A DNA stretch of 64,000 bases from Paludibacter sp. (GTDB lineage: Bacteria; Bacteroidota; Bacteroidia; Bacteroidales; Paludibacteraceae): assembly GCF_009712605.1 (NCBI RefSeq), contig NZ_WASO01000010.1, forward strand, positions 143,095-207,094, read 5' to 3'. A model generated the notes under the pieces. It saw only the letters and a program-made list of their open reading frames with translations, was not told the origin of the DNA and searched no databases. Below, piece by piece: positions 53,996 to 64,000 of the stretch (its first letter is position 1; each line of letters begins with the position of its first letter). A program made the translations under genes and the position numbers.

Positions 53996-54472
53996 ATGAC
54001 TCAATCTGATATTTCTTTGCACAAAAGACTGACCATCGCATTGGTGGCACACGATCGTCGCAAAGTCGACATGGTAGAATGGGCAACCTACAATGCCGAA
54101 ATGCTGTCCAAACATAAGATTATTTGTACCGGCACCACCGGCGGACTTATCAAGGATGCTTTCGACAAGAAAGGAATTGAGGCCGACATCACCTGTGTAA
54201 ATTCAGGTCCGATGGGTGGCGATGCCGAAATTGCAGCATTGGTAGCTCAAAAGAAAATCAATCTGGCCGTTTTCCTTATCGACGACCTTAACGCGCAACC
54301 GCACGAAGCTGACATTCAGATGTTGCTTCGTCAGTGCCGCATTCACAATGTGCCTATCGCATGCAACCGCTATAGTGCCGATTTAATGATTACCAGTTCT
54401 TTGTGGGACAATGAAGAGTATCAACCCAAAGAACCGAAGTATGTCTACTTCCACCGTGAAGAGCAACAATAA
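53996..54472 (+). CDS. mgsA: Methylglyoxal synthase
   Basis: 158 residues from the ATG at 53996, close to the E. coli length of 152. It converts dihydroxyacetone phosphate to methylglyoxal and phosphate, a bypass of lower glycolysis. ALVAHDRRK near 17, TGTTGG (46-50), GPMGGDAE with the catalytic Asp76, and His103 in NAQPHEADI are in place. It is well suited to a host that ferments rhamnose and fucose to dihydroxyacetone phosphate and lactaldehyde. Confidence 0.95.
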   Translation: MTQSDISLHKRLTIALVAHDRRKVDMVEWATYNAEMLSKHKIICTGTTGGLIKDAFDKKGIEADITCVNSGPMGGDAEIAALVAQKKINLAVFLIDDLNAQPHEADIQMLLRQCRIHNVPIACNRYSADLMITSSLWDNEEYQPKEPKYVYFHREEQQ

Positions 54473-54544
54473 CGAATCAATTTTATTTCTCTAACATTAA
54501 TAAATTTCCGTTCCCCTTATCGTAGAAACGGAACCTGTAGAACT

Positions 54545-55612
54545 ATGCAACTAAATCTCGCAATTCTCCCCGGTGATGGAATCGGACCCGAAATCGTAGA
54601 AGTAGCGTTGAACGTTACTAAAGCCGTGGCTGAAAAATTCGGTCATACACTCTCTTATGAATATGCTTTGGTAGGTGCTTGCGCTATCGACAAGACCGGC
54701 GCTCCTTACCCCGACGCAACGCATGCTCTGTGTATGAAATCGGATGCCGTCCTCTTCGGTGCCATCGGTGACCCGAAATATGACAACAATCCTTCTGCAA
54801 AAGTTCGTCCCGAACAGGGCTTACTCAAAATGCGCAAGGATCTGGGCCTTTTTGCCAATATCCGTCCGGTTTCTACTTTTGCGTCGTTACTTCACAAATC
54901 GCCGCTGCGTGCCGATTTGGTGGATGGTGCGGACTTTATGTGTATCCGCGAGCTCACCGGCGGTATGTACTTCGGTCGTCCGCAAGGCAGAAGCGAAGAT
55001 GGCAACACCGCTTACGATACCTGCGTTTATACCCGCGAAGAGGTGGAACGCATCCTGCACCTGGCATTCAAGTTTGCAGGCCAACGCCGCAAAAAAGTGA
55101 CTGTGGTTGACAAAGCCAACGTAATTGCAACATCGCGTTTGTGGAGACAGATTGCTCAGGAAATTGCTCCGCAGTACCCTGACATCGAAACCGAATATAT
55201 GTTTGTGGATAACGCTGCAATGCGCATCATCCAATGGCCGAAAAGTTTCGACGTATTGGTAACCGAAAACCTTTTCGGCGACATCCTTACCGACGAAGCT
55301 TCCGTAATTACCGGTTCGTTGGGAATGTTGCCTTCGGCTTCTATCGGTATTCACACCTCGGTTTTCGAACCTATCCACGGATCGTACCCGCAGGCAGCCG
55401 GCAAAAACATTGCCAATCCGCTGGCTACTGTACTCTCGGCTGCTCTGATGTTCGAATACGCTTTCAACCTGATGGAAGAAGGCTCTCTGATTCGTAAAGC
55501 GGTAAATGCTTCACTCGAAGCAGACTTCGTTACCGAAGATATTTGCAGTAATGGCCAACCCCGCACAACAACAGAAGTGGGAGAATGGTTAGTGAAGTAC
55601 ATTCAAGGTTAA
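54545..55612 (+). CDS. leuB: 3-isopropylmalate dehydrogenase
   Basis: 355 residues from the ATG at 54545. It oxidises and decarboxylates 3-isopropylmalate in leucine synthesis. The N-terminal [10 protein letters not shown], the substrate arginines in [26 protein letters not shown] and the metal-binding [25 protein letters not shown] are all present. Other leu genes are not in the window; the closest neighbours are mgsA and a hypothetical gene starting four bases after its stop. Confidence 0.94.
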   Translation: MQLNLAILPGDGIGPEIVEVALNVTKAVAEKFGHTLSYEYALVGACAIDKTGAPYPDATHALCMKSDAVLFGAIGDPKYDNNPSAKVRPEQGLLKMRKDLGLFANIRPVSTFASLLHKSPLRADLVDGADFMCIRELTGGMYFGRPQGRSEDGNTAYDTCVYTREEVERILHLAFKFAGQRRKKVTVVDKANVIATSRLWRQIAQEIAPQYPDIETEYMFVDNAAMRIIQWPKSFDVLVTENLFGDILTDEASVITGSLGMLPSASIGIHTSVFEPIHGSYPQAAGKNIANPLATVLSAALMFEYAFNLMEEGSLIRKAVNASLEADFVTEDICSNGQPRTTTEVGEWLVKYIQG

Positions 55613-55616
55613 GCGA

Positions 55617-56192
55617 TTGCATAACAAAATACGCTGTTTATTAAAGAGCGGTTTGAACGGACATTCTTCCTTTCAGACCGTTCATTTTCATCTTCTGATT
55701 GCCGGAACCTGTTTGTGGATATGTAACGGAATGGAAGCTAAAGCGCAAAACGTTGTCGATACGATAAAACCTTTGCACATTAGTACAGACCTAAAGAAGA
55801 TGATTCGTTTTTCGGGGTATGTGCCGCCCCGTCGCTCCGGTCTGATTATCAGCGACAGCATCAAATTCAATGGAATCCAGACGGTGAAACAACTCACCAT
55901 CAACCAATTCATAAAAATGACGCAAGCTGAAGAGGACAAATACAAAAAGTTAATGGAAGCCATTTACAAGCCCCTGCTTGAAGAGCAGCGACGCATCATT
56001 GAAAGCGGAGTAGGCAAAGGCACATTTCACTATAATGCAAAAGTTGGATATCAGGATCCACTGAAAATGCCAACCGAGCTACTGAACGAAAACACGCACA
56101 CAGAAGACAAATACCAGTCGTGGCAAGCAAAAGAGGCCGAAGTCATGAAAAAGTACGAGAGGCCCCAAGACAAAGGCAACGACAAAAAATAG
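55617..56192 (+). CDS. Hypothetical exported protein
   Basis: 191 residues if started at the TTG at 55617, four bases after leuB. That start is preferred because it keeps a hydrophobic segment (HLLIAGTCLWICNGMEAKAQ) that looks like a signal peptide ending at AKA-Q; the first ATG would remove most of it. The mature part has no recognised domain, is hydrophilic and has a helical middle (QAEEDKYKKLMEAIYKPLLEEQRRI). It is probably periplasmic and translationally coupled to leuB, with no evident link to leucine synthesis. Confidence 0.55.
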   Translation: MHNKIRCLLKSGLNGHSSFQTVHFHLLIAGTCLWICNGMEAKAQNVVDTIKPLHISTDLKKMIRFSGYVPPRRSGLIISDSIKFNGIQTVKQLTINQFIKMTQAEEDKYKKLMEAIYKPLLEEQRRIIESGVGKGTFHYNAKVGYQDPLKMPTELLNENTHTEDKYQSWQAKEAEVMKKYERPQDKGNDKK

Positions 56193-56287
56193 TGCCGCAT
56201 TAGTTGCACGTAACAATTAATCTAAAGCAAATCTGATTACCATAACCAACACACTGTCATTACAATCACATTTGTAATGTTTTCGAC

Positions 56288-57949
56288 ATGATTGAAAAAT
56301 TTCTTACCAAAACCGAATTCGAATCACTTGATGATTTCAGGCAGAACTTTCAGGTAGTGGTCCCTGAGAATTTTAATTTTGCCTACGATGTTGTTGATGA
56401 ATGGGCGCGCATTGCTCCCGACAAAAGAGCTCTTTGCTGGACAAACGACCACGGCAAGCATATTGATTTTTCGTTTGCAGAAATGAAGCAATATAGCGAT
56501 GCTACTGCCGCCTACTTTCAACAGCTGGGCATTGGCAAAGGAGATATGGTGATGCTGATTCTGAAACGGCGGTACGAATTTTGGTTTTCCATTTTAGCAT
56601 TACACAAACTGGGAGCCGTCTGCATACCCGCCACTCACCTTCTCACGCCAAAAGACATTGTTTACCGCTGTAATGCAGCAAGTATCAAAATGATTGTTGC
56701 TGTAGGCGAAGAAGAAGTAATAAAACACGTCAACGGAGCGCTGAAAGACTCTCCCTCCATTACGCAATTGGTTTCCGTAGGTCCCGATCAACCCGAAGGC
56801 TGGAACGACTTTCACGAAGGTATCCGTAACGCTGCTCCGTTTGAGCATCCTGCCCAAAAGAACGAAAACGACGACATCTCACTGCTCTACTTCACATCGG
56901 GCACAACGGGCAATCCCAAAATGGTGATTCACGACTTCACCTATCCATTGGGACATATCGTAACTGCCTCATATTGGCACAATATCAATCAGGACAGCTT
57001 GCATTTAACCGTAGCCGACACCGGTTGGGGAAAGGCCGTATGGGGAAAACTCTACGGACAATGGATTGCCGGTGCAGCCATTTTTGTGTACGATCATGAA
57101 AAATTCACCCCGGCCGACGTACTTCACATGATCGAAAAATACAAGGTAACATCCTTTTGTGCTCCTCCAACGGTGTTCCGTTTCCTGATCCGCGAAGATT
57201 TGAAAAGCTACGACCTTTCGTCTCTTAAATATTGCACGATTGCAGGCGAGCCGCTTAATCCGGCCGTATACGAAGCGTTCTACAAAATAACGGGCATCAA
57301 ACTGATGGAAGGTTTCGGCCAAACTGAAACTACGCTCACCATTGCCACATTCCCGTGGATGGAACCAAAACCGGGATCGATGGGAGTGCCTAACCCGGCC
57401 TACGATATGGACCTGATTACTGCCGACGGACGCTCTGCCGAAGATGGAGAACAGGGCGAAATCATCCTGCGCACCGATCGCTTCAAACCTGTAGGGCTCT
57501 TTATGGGTTATTACCGCGACGAAGCGTTGACCAAAAGCGTTTACGACAATCATATTTACCATACAGGTGACGTAGCCTGGCGTGACGAGGACGGCTATTA
57601 CTGGTTTGTGGGCCGCACGGACGACGTGATCAAAAGCTCGGGCTACCGTATCGGTCCGTTCGAGGTAGAAAGCGCCCTGATGACTCACCCTGCTGTAGTG
57701 GAATGTGCCATCACCGGTGTACCCGACGAAGTGCGCGGACAGGTGGTGAAAGCTACCATCGTATTGTCGAAAGAATACAAGGATAAAGCAGGAGAAGCCC
57801 TGATCCACGAAATTCAGGATCATGTTAAGCGCGTGACAGCTCCTTACAAATATCCACGTGTAATTGAGTTTGTGGACGAATTGCCAAAAACCATCAGCGG
57901 AAAAATTCGCCGGGTGGAAATTCGTGGCAAAGACACCAGCGGAGAATAA
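56288..57949 (+). CDS. Acyl-CoA synthetase, AMP-forming (acetyl/medium-chain type)
   Basis: 553 residues from the ATG at 56288. It activates a carboxylic acid to the acyl-CoA through an acyl-AMP. The P-loop-like [11 protein letters not shown] is at residues 201-211, the adenylate-binding GEPLNP and EGFGQTETT near 320-345, [31 protein letters not shown] near 425-455, and the catalytic Lys539 in ISGKIRR. The overall match is to the acetyl-CoA-synthetase-like/medium-chain ligases of Bacteroidetes; the preferred acid is not known. A strong terminator follows. Confidence 0.9.
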   Translation: MIEKFLTKTEFESLDDFRQNFQVVVPENFNFAYDVVDEWARIAPDKRALCWTNDHGKHIDFSFAEMKQYSDATAAYFQQLGIGKGDMVMLILKRRYEFWFSILALHKLGAVCIPATHLLTPKDIVYRCNAASIKMIVAVGEEEVIKHVNGALKDSPSITQLVSVGPDQPEGWNDFHEGIRNAAPFEHPAQKNENDDISLLYFTSGTTGNPKMVIHDFTYPLGHIVTASYWHNINQDSLHLTVADTGWGKAVWGKLYGQWIAGAAIFVYDHEKFTPADVLHMIEKYKVTSFCAPPTVFRFLIREDLKSYDLSSLKYCTIAGEPLNPAVYEAFYKITGIKLMEGFGQTETTLTIATFPWMEPKPGSMGVPNPAYDMDLITADGRSAEDGEQGEIILRTDRFKPVGLFMGYYRDEALTKSVYDNHIYHTGDVAWRDEDGYYWFVGRTDDVIKSSGYRIGPFEVESALMTHPAVVECAITGVPDEVRGQVVKATIVLSKEYKDKAGEALIHEIQDHVKRVTAPYKYPRVIEFVDELPKTISGKIRRVEIRGKDTSGE

Positions 57950-57990
57950 GACCGTTAAGGTGCAAAATACTCACGTACAGATCAAAAAAA

Positions 57991-58026
57991 GAACAAAGCC
58001 AGGTTAAACCTGGCTTTGTTCTTTTT
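57991..58026 (+). terminator. Terminator after acyl-CoA synthetase gene
   Basis: GAACAAAGCCAGGT-TAA-ACCTGGCTTTGTTC is a perfect 14-bp stem followed by five T. Confidence 0.93.
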
Positions 58027-58127
58027 CCCATATTGATGAAATCGTTTTTACTTTTTCTTGCGGAGGTTGTTTATCTAACGCACAAAGTGAGATAAATCAG
58101 ATCAGAAGATCCTCTAACTTTACAAAA

Positions 58128-59030
58128 TCAAAGGCTCTTTTTTACCACCTTGGTTTCAGTAACCGATTTCAGTTCGATAGGCATATTCATTTCTTCTCCC
58201 GACTGGGGATTTTTCATTTTCATAGTCATCTTGACAGTCTGATCAAGATGTTGGGTACGAAGCCAGCCATCAGTAGCATCAACCGTCATGGTTCCATTTT
58301 GAGTACCATCAATTTGCATATCGACTTTCGCACCCATCTGTTCCATTTGCTTGGCTGCATTGAATATTGATGTTACATTCATGTTCAAGGTATTACCCTC
58401 AATAGATGCCAATTCGTAATTAGCCGTCAGATCCAGATTCATTGGAGTAGTCAATTGCGATTTGCACGACCATTTCGAGCCTTTTTCCAATTCAGTTTCG
58501 GGAATATAACCAAAAGTTTGATTCATAAATGATTTAATACCTCCGTCAGACGAAAACATAGGTACCAATTGCGCCATCGTTTTGTCATCACCGATTTTCT
58601 GAATAAAAGCATCCAGTCCTTCCACTTTCTCGACCTTTCCCAATGGAGTCACTTCCATTTTAATTACAGAACCTATTATCGATTTGAGTTTGTCAAAAAT
58701 CGGATTTCCTCCTGTCTGAGAATCAAAACTTATCTGTTGCCCATTAGTTGAGATGTCCATCTTTATTTGTCCTACGGAATACTCAATAACATAGTTTTTA
58801 GACGGAAGAATATCGGCAACTTTATAAACCAATTGCATGTTCATCTTTTGGTCCATCTTGATTTGTTGCCCCATCATTTCCTGATCCATCTTCATGCTCA
58901 TGTTCATGTTCATTTCATAACCCGAACCTTTTTGAAGATTAAGACGCAATGTGGTTTTTGCTGAAACGTGTAATGCAAAGCAAACTAAAGCCATTGCAAG
59001 GAGAAGCCGAATGTGTTTTCTGTGTTTCAT
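58128..59030 (-). CDS. DUF6263-like exported protein
   Basis: 300 residues from the ATG at 59030, chosen because MKHRKHIRLLLAMALVCFALHVSA is a Sec signal peptide. The mature protein is beta-rich, with repeated MNMSMKMDQ/MNMPIEL words rich in Met and Lys, and resembles the DUF6263 family of Bacteroidetes. The Met-rich pattern near residues 38-65 (MNMNMSMKMDQEMMG) could bind copper, but the same residues may simply be alternate strand faces. Role unknown. Confidence 0.65.
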   Translation of the reverse strand: MKHRKHIRLLLAMALVCFALHVSAKTTLRLNLQKGSGYEMNMNMSMKMDQEMMGQQIKMDQKMNMQLVYKVADILPSKNYVIEYSVGQIKMDISTNGQQISFDSQTGGNPIFDKLKSIIGSVIKMEVTPLGKVEKVEGLDAFIQKIGDDKTMAQLVPMFSSDGGIKSFMNQTFGYIPETELEKGSKWSCKSQLTTPMNLDLTANYELASIEGNTLNMNVTSIFNAAKQMEQMGAKVDMQIDGTQNGTMTVDATDGWLRTQHLDQTVKMTMKMKNPQSGEEMNMPIELKSVTETKVVKKSL

Positions 59031-59173
59031 GGTAAAATTAGAATAATTAACAAGTATTGAATTAAATATTTTTTTACAAAGAAACAAATTATATTTCAAA
59101 CTGACGCATAAAAGTCACATAAAAAACGCCAACAATATCAACTTAGAAGTAATGAACATTATCAGAAAACAAT

Positions 59174-59935
59174 TCACTGTTTCTCCGTCATATACTTCCA
59201 GTAACGCTTAGGCATCAGCTGTCTGTGTAATTTCGGATTGATGCGCTCTTTAATAGCCATCGACTTAAAGTAGGTTTTCCATAACTGCTGAAACAATTTT
59301 TCATCTTCCGCCATCAGAGCTTCATCGAGTTTACCTTCGGGGAATAGCGCCGAGGTTTCAAGGGTCATCTCGGTGACGGTTTTCAGATCGTAATAAAAAC
59401 CGTAATCACGCTTGGTATCGTAGAGTATCCACTTCTGATCGGCAAAGCGATCCTGAAAATGATCAATCGCCAGAGGCAGGCAATTGTGATCGGGCGAAAC
59501 GGGGGCAAAAAATACATCGTCGGCAGCTTTCTGAAACCGCACGAACTGAATCATCCGAAGTCGCTCCTTACTCACCTTCATGGCCAGCTTGTGAACTTTC
59601 AGCACTACCTCGTCGGCAAAATTCGTTTCAATAGTTCGTTTGCTGTCCACCGTTTTACGGATGTACTGAAACAATAGTTCGTCACTACCCTCCTCTTCCG
59701 ACAACCACACATAAGTAAGCATGTTACAGGCATTGGCTGACAGCTTTTTTTCCAGCGACTTCCACACCCGCGCAGCTTTATCCGATTGCGTGATAACGGT
59801 AAAACTTTCTTCGGCAAACATCGGTTCGATATCGTCCGTACCCAGCAGTTTGTCCGGAAACGTTTTCCGAAAATAGGCATCGAAAACTGCAGTCAGTAAT
59901 CCTTCGTAGGTTTTATCGTAACGAAAAACAATCAT
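59174..59935 (-). CDS. DUF4130 protein, putative DNA repair partner of a radical SAM enzyme
   Basis: 253 residues from the ATG at 59935. RYDKTYEGLLTAVFDAYF opens the family signature, and VHKLAMKVSKERLRMIQFVRFQ and KWILYDTKRDYGFYYDL are its later conserved parts. In many bacteria this protein is encoded next to, and predicted to act with, the radical SAM protein found here just upstream, in a presumed nucleic-acid repair or modification role. In some species a uracil-DNA-glycosylase domain is fused to it; not here. Confidence 0.85.
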   Translation of the reverse strand: MIVFRYDKTYEGLLTAVFDAYFRKTFPDKLLGTDDIEPMFAEESFTVITQSDKAARVWKSLEKKLSANACNMLTYVWLSEEEGSDELLFQYIRKTVDSKRTIETNFADEVVLKVHKLAMKVSKERLRMIQFVRFQKAADDVFFAPVSPDHNCLPLAIDHFQDRFADQKWILYDTKRDYGFYYDLKTVTEMTLETSALFPEGKLDEALMAEDEKLFQQLWKTYFKSMAIKERINPKLHRQLMPKRYWKYMTEKQ

Positions 59936-60005
59936 TTTGATTCTGGGTCAATTAATATCCAATGATAGTTTCCTACCATGTTGAGCAAAAATTATTCGCG
60001 AGGTC

Positions 60006-61271
60006 TTATTCGAAAATCAACGACAATTGTTGTTGATCTATCTGTTTTGACTTGGGGAGTTTCTTTTCGGTCAACACCTTTCGCACATATTCGGGCGAAG
60101 CTTCGTGCACCGTATGCACTGGCAATTCGTTGCAGGTAATAAAGTATTGTGCTTTCTTCATCACCACGCCCATCTTCTTCAACGCCGAACCGGTAATTTT
60201 AGCGTACCGCCGCGACATCACGATTAATTTAGCCGACTTAACCCCAATCCCCGGAATACGTAATATCAGCGAGTAATCGGCTTTATTTACATCCACAGGG
60301 AATACTTCGGGGTGCCGCAAAGCCCACGAAAGTTTCGGATCAATTTCCAAATCGAGATCGGGATAACGGTCGTCCACAATTTCATCCACCTTAAATTCGT
60401 AAAAGCGCATCAACCAATCGGCCTGATAGAGGCGATTTTCGCGCACCAAAGGAGGTTGCTTCAGCGCCGGCAAGCGGTTATCGTAACTATTAACAGGAAT
60501 AAATCCTGAATAGTAAACCCGCTTCATACTCGGACGCTGATAAAGTGCTGCCGAAGTTTGAAGAATTTGCTTATCGTTTTCGCTGGTAGCTCCCACAATC
60601 ATCTGCGTGCTCTGACCGGCAGGAGCAAAACGGGGTGCCGACCGAAATTTCCGTCGATCCTCCTTGTTCTCGAGCATTCCCTGCTGAATAAACGACATCG
60701 GCTTGTAAACGCTGGCGTGATCCTTTTCCGGGGCCAGCAACTTCAGATTTTGCTCCGTCGGGAACTCAACATTAACGCTAAGACGATCGGCGTATAATCC
60801 GGCCTCGCGCACCAACTGCTCACTCGCTCCCGGAATGCTCTTCATGTGGATATAGCCATTGAAACGGTGCACCGTCCGCAGGTCTTTAATTGCCCGCACC
60901 AATCGTTCCATAGTGTAGTCTGGATTGCGCACTACCCCTGAACTAAGAAACAACCCTTCGATGTAGTTGCGGCGATAAAACTCAATAGTCAACTCCACCA
61001 GTTCCGACACGCTGAAAGTAGCCCGTGGCAGGTCATTGCTCCGTCGGTTGATACAATAAGCGCAATCATAAATGCAATGATTGGTGAGCATAATCTTGAG
61101 CAACGACACGCATCGACCATCTTCTGTGAACGAATGACAAATACCCCACCCCTGCGCATTTCCTATTCCGCCGGGAATATTCTTACGCGTAGTACCGCTG
61201 GAGGCACACGACACGTCGTACTTTGCCGATTCTGCCAGCACTTTCAGTTTTTCGAGTATTGCTTCGTTCAT
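60006..61271 (-). CDS. Radical SAM protein with helix-hairpin-helix, putative DNA modification/repair
   Basis: 421 residues from the ATG at 61271 (MNEAILEKLKVLAESAKYDVSC). The radical SAM cysteines are Cys66, Cys70 and Cys73 (CIYDCAYC). ASSGTTRKNIPGGIGNAQGWGICHSF in the N-terminal part is diagnostic of the family. A helix-hairpin-helix, ILRIPGIGVKSAKLIVMSRR, near residues 330-350 suggests DNA contact. It precedes the DUF4130 gene by 70 bases on the same strand. The reaction is not known. Confidence 0.9.
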   Translation of the reverse strand: MNEAILEKLKVLAESAKYDVSCASSGTTRKNIPGGIGNAQGWGICHSFTEDGRCVSLLKIMLTNHCIYDCAYCINRRSNDLPRATFSVSELVELTIEFYRRNYIEGLFLSSGVVRNPDYTMERLVRAIKDLRTVHRFNGYIHMKSIPGASEQLVREAGLYADRLSVNVEFPTEQNLKLLAPEKDHASVYKPMSFIQQGMLENKEDRRKFRSAPRFAPAGQSTQMIVGATSENDKQILQTSAALYQRPSMKRVYYSGFIPVNSYDNRLPALKQPPLVRENRLYQADWLMRFYEFKVDEIVDDRYPDLDLEIDPKLSWALRHPEVFPVDVNKADYSLILRIPGIGVKSAKLIVMSRRYAKITGSALKKMGVVMKKAQYFITCNELPVHTVHEASPEYVRKVLTEKKLPKSKQIDQQQLSLIFE

Positions 61272-61491
61272 TGAATACAAAGTAAGCCATTTTGAAGGAA
61301 ACATCCGGCACCGGATTTCTTTTAAAAAAAAGGTTGTTGAAAAGTCGCTAACGAACAATCTTATCATAAATCATCTTCTCCAAAAACATATAATGGCAAG
61401 TATATTAAAAGTTCGCCCCAAAAGTTTTTATCAAACTTTTGGGGTGAACTTAAAGAAATCAGCAGATATTTATCCGCTCTTATTTAGCGAA

Positions 61492-62430
61492 TTACATCTT
61501 TATCCGTTCTATTTTCAGTGAATCCAGATTGCGTGTTCCAAGGTGTAATGCTTCAGCTTTTGCAATGTGTCCAACGGCATTAATGTCCATTTTCTCCACC
61601 TGGTTGAAAAACTTAATAGAGGCTGTATCAGCAGCAACGATATTAGGAGAAACAATCAATGTTTTAAGAATTGCAGTATCGGATTCGTTCCGTCCCTGGG
61701 GACCGTTTTTGTATAGAATCCGGTAAGCATCCACAATGTTCAGAGCCGGACGTTTGGGATAGGTGCAAATGTCGGCAATACATTGTTGCAGATCCGAACT
61801 ATGAAAGAAACCTCTGTCCCAAACAATACCCATATAGTTTTTCATTGATATGGACATCTTGGCTCCACCATGATTTTTAAGAATTGGCATATTAAACCAG
61901 ACATCACATTCGAGTAATGCCTTATGGATCATAGCTTCTTTAAGCCGAACACCATTAGGAAGAGCTACCTTCTGATAGTGGCTCCCGTCATTTGCAGGCA
62001 ACATTTCGCCTCCGGCACTTTCAACAGCCGCTTTTATCCCACTATTTCGGTAACAGTTATCCCATTGTTGACAGGTATGATCGAAAACCTGTACTTTTTT
62101 TGCTCCGGCAGCAAGGCATTTTTTCACCAAAGCTTTTACGAGCTCAGGATTCGTATTTGCTGCCAGATTGGGAGATTTATCCCAACCAATATTCGGCTTA
62201 ATCACAACCGTTTGACCTTTCTTCACAAACGCCTGAACACCTCCGAATTTAGCAAGAGCCTTATCAAGCATAGCTGCAGGCTCACCACCCATCACGGCAA
62301 CGAGATCGGGCGTGGAAGTTACTCTGACTTTATTATTTTGAAGGGCAGCTTCCAGCTTATAGAACCGTAAAGTCGAGGCTACACCGGTAATTGCTGCAGA
62401 CAAAAGAAAATCACGACGTTTCATAGGCAT
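61492..62430 (-). CDS. DUF362 protein with Tat signal
   Basis: 312 residues from the ATG at 62430; a start two codons later is also possible. KRRDFLLSAAITGVAST is a twin-arginine signal, so the folded protein is exported by Tat. The mature part matches DUF362 (VVIKPNIGWDKSPNLAANTNPELVKALV, FNMPILKNHGGAKMSISMKNYMGIVWDRG). DUF362 proteins often carry iron-sulphur clusters, but no Cys cluster motif is visible here. Role unknown. Confidence 0.85.
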   Translation of the reverse strand: MPMKRRDFLLSAAITGVASTLRFYKLEAALQNNKVRVTSTPDLVAVMGGEPAAMLDKALAKFGGVQAFVKKGQTVVIKPNIGWDKSPNLAANTNPELVKALVKKCLAAGAKKVQVFDHTCQQWDNCYRNSGIKAAVESAGGEMLPANDGSHYQKVALPNGVRLKEAMIHKALLECDVWFNMPILKNHGGAKMSISMKNYMGIVWDRGFFHSSDLQQCIADICTYPKRPALNIVDAYRILYKNGPQGRNESDTAILKTLIVSPNIVAADTASIKFFNQVEKMDINAVGHIAKAEALHLGTRNLDSLKIERIKM

Positions 62431-62484
62431 GTAGAATTATTGGGTTGTTACATTTTTATTAGACGACATCAATGGCCTAAAGGT

Positions 62485-63348
62485 TTAATCGAAAACTACC
62501 GTACGATTCTGATAAGTCAGGATTTTTCGATCAATATGCTTTTCAACAGCACGCGAAAGCACTATCTTTTCCAGATCCCGACCTTTTCGAACCATACTTT
62601 CAATTGTATCCTTATGGGTCACTCTCACCACATCCTGGCCAATAATGGGACCTGCATCCAAATCGCTGGTGACATAGTGGCTTGTTGCTCCGATGATTTT
62701 CACTCCGCGTTCATGTGCTGCATGATATGGTTTCGCTCCCGCAAAGGCAGGAAGGAATGAATGATGTATGTTGATTATACGGTTCGGATAGCTATCAATC
62801 AACTGTGGAGATAACACCTGCATATAGCGGGCCAAAACCACGAAATTAATGTTGTATTGCTTCAGCAACTCCAGCTCCTTGGCTTCCTGCTCGGCCTTGT
62901 TCTCTTTATTGATAGGGAAAACAAAATAATCTATCCCGAATTGATCAGCTACCGGCTTCAGGTCGGGGTGATTGCTGATAATCAACGGAAGTTCCACATT
63001 CCATTCTCCGGCATGATAGCGTCCCAAAAGATCAAACAGACAGTGCGACATTTTAGAAACAAAGATAGCCATACGAGGCTTTGAATCCGAAAAATAAAGA
63101 CGGAAATTCATACTGTAGCGTTTAGCCAGCAGCGTATCAATATAATCTTCTATTTCATCGCGTGGAATAATAAAATTATCGAGAGCCCATTCCACCCTCA
63201 TAAAGAATATGTGGTCTTCTCTGTTTACGTACTGATCCAGATATAAAATATTACCTTTCTGCTGGTTGATAAAATCGGTAACAGCAGCAAGAATTCCCGG
63301 CCGGTCGGGGCAGTGAATCAGCAATACTGCGGTATTGTCGTTTGCCAT
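62485..63348 (-). CDS. purU: Formyltetrahydrofolate deformylase
   Basis: 287 residues from the ATG at 63348. It hydrolyses 10-formyl-tetrahydrofolate to formate, balancing one-carbon units. Residues 1-80 form an ACT domain (LIHCPDRPGILAAVTDFI) that senses amino acids in relatives. The formyltransferase-like catalytic part has INIHHSFLPAFAGAKPYHAAHERGVKIIGATSHYVTSDLDAGPII with the Asn-His-Asp triad. It is one of the clearest calls in the window. Confidence 0.95.
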   Translation of the reverse strand: MANDNTAVLLIHCPDRPGILAAVTDFINQQKGNILYLDQYVNREDHIFFMRVEWALDNFIIPRDEIEDYIDTLLAKRYSMNFRLYFSDSKPRMAIFVSKMSHCLFDLLGRYHAGEWNVELPLIISNHPDLKPVADQFGIDYFVFPINKENKAEQEAKELELLKQYNINFVVLARYMQVLSPQLIDSYPNRIINIHHSFLPAFAGAKPYHAAHERGVKIIGATSHYVTSDLDAGPIIGQDVVRVTHKDTIESMVRKGRDLEKIVLSRAVEKHIDRKILTYQNRTVVFD

Positions 63349-63399
63349 AATATGAGCCTGTTTATATTTTAATTATTTTTTGTGCGTATCGGTAAGACG

Positions 63400-63801
63400 T
63401 TAAAGAATCCACGGGAACCGGAAACAGGTTTCATTGTAAAGGAAGTAGTCTGCATTTCCATTAACGGCCAGAGTTTTCACCATGGCAGCTCCGTTTTCAA
63501 GCAAAAGACATTTTGCAAATTCGACAGTTTTCCCCGTCTTTACCCGATCTTCTACTAACAAAATGCGCTTACTTTTCACATCAAAATCAATAGGTTGGAG
63601 TAATACAGGGGATGAATGTACCGGAACATGGTTTGAGTCACGTAGATTTATCTTTAGCAGAAACAACTCCAAACCCAGTTTTTGCCTGATCAGTTCAGCC
63701 GGAATTGTTGCTCCATTTGCTATAGCAATCACCAAATCGAATTGCTCATTGAATTCAATTACCCTGACTCGTTCCTGTATTTCGTTGAAATCTTTTTCCA
63801 T
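63400..63801 (-). CDS. Phosphoribosyltransferase-family protein
   Basis: 133 residues from the ATG at 63801 (MEKDFNEIQERVRVIEF); an upstream TTG would add seven residues. The PRPP-binding motif is RILLVEDRVKTGKTVEFAK near residues 87-106, and FDLVIAIANGATIPAELI is the preceding loop. The short length and lack of a hood domain leave the base specificity open; it may be a regulatory or degenerate member. Confidence 0.75.
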   Translation of the reverse strand: MEKDFNEIQERVRVIEFNEQFDLVIAIANGATIPAELIRQKLGLELFLLKINLRDSNHVPVHSSPVLLQPIDFDVKSKRILLVEDRVKTGKTVEFAKCLLLENGAAMVKTLAVNGNADYFLYNETCFRFPWIL

Positions 63802-64000
63802 AAAACCTAAAAGCGGGAACAAAAGTAACCATTTTTTCTGAGTAAGTAAACAAATGGAAGGAAAACAGCGGCTTTGATTCTATTTTATAACAAAACAGAT
63901 TCAATTTGATTATCCTAATTGCAAATAACATCAGGATTCAAGACATATATAAACGCAAAAACGCTTCACATCGTAAGATGCAAAGCGTTTCGTAAAAGTG
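63802..64000. other. Right edge of window, no gene supported
   Basis: About 200 bases of AT-rich spacer. The last part carries a terminator for a minus-strand gene that lies to the right of the window. Confidence 0.5.
63955..63990 (-). terminator. Terminator of a gene beyond the right edge
   Basis: AAACGCTT (63959-63966) and AAGCGTTT (63983-63990) pair around an inner CATC-GTAA-GATG hairpin, followed on the minus strand by TTTTT. Confidence 0.75.

Overview
The window looks like chromosome of an anaerobic, sugar-fermenting member of the Bacteroidales, most like the Paludibacter group. The family content points this way: a type IX secretion plug protein, a flavobacterial-type arginine decarboxylase, promoters of the TTG-N19/20-TAnnTTTG kind, no Shine-Dalgarno dependence, and families of intergenic palindromes typical of the phylum. 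The placement is inferred from gene content. No rRNA or tRNA gene was seen.

Layout. 1-5.5 kb: a truncated MATE exporter, a SPOR lipoprotein, arginine decarboxylase and FabD. 5.6-9.4 kb: an AT-rich accessory module with a DNA adenine methyltransferase coupled to a large protein carrying PD-(D/E)XK, DGQHR and RNxxxH (HEPN) signatures, bracketed by an 11-bp direct repeat. 9.4-14 kb: housekeeping genes, TatC and the T9SS plug protein. 14-20.5 kb: uronate catabolism (transporter, KDPG aldolase, KDG kinase, uronate isomerase, GntR regulator), interrupted by a four-helix-bundle gene enclosed in a perfect 20-bp inverted repeat. 20.5-31.6 kb: a rhamnulose-1-phosphate aldolase, lipoamide dehydrogenase, two envelope proteins, a TetR unit and an L-fucose operon (GntR regulator, mutarotase, FucP, FucI). 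31.6-34.8 kb: an AT-rich accessory island whose genes are delimited by attC-like palindromic sites next to a decayed tyrosine recombinase, much like a small integron cassette array.

34.9-53.1 kb is the metabolic core of the window, all on the minus strand: modE, an outer-membrane porin, modA, modB, modC, then nifH-nifI1-nifI2-nifD-nifK-nifE-nifN-nifB, a 2Fe-2S ferredoxin, nifV, nifA and a GNAT gene. Catalytic ligands of a molybdenum nitrogenase are intact in NifH, NifD and NifK. NifI1/NifI2 suggest post-translational ammonium switch-off and NifA with a sigma-54-like site before nifH suggests transcriptional control. The adjoining mod genes supply molybdate. Long hairpin-forming repeats sit between several of these genes, and a duplicated nifE tail lies between nifK and nifE. 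53.3-64 kb returns to housekeeping genes: phosphoesterase, methylglyoxal synthase, LeuB, acyl-CoA ligase, a radical SAM/DUF4130 pair, a DUF362 protein, PurU and a phosphoribosyltransferase.

Most promising for novelty: the methyltransferase/DGQHR/HEPN module (6078-9268) and the cassette-like island (31.86-34.62 kb).
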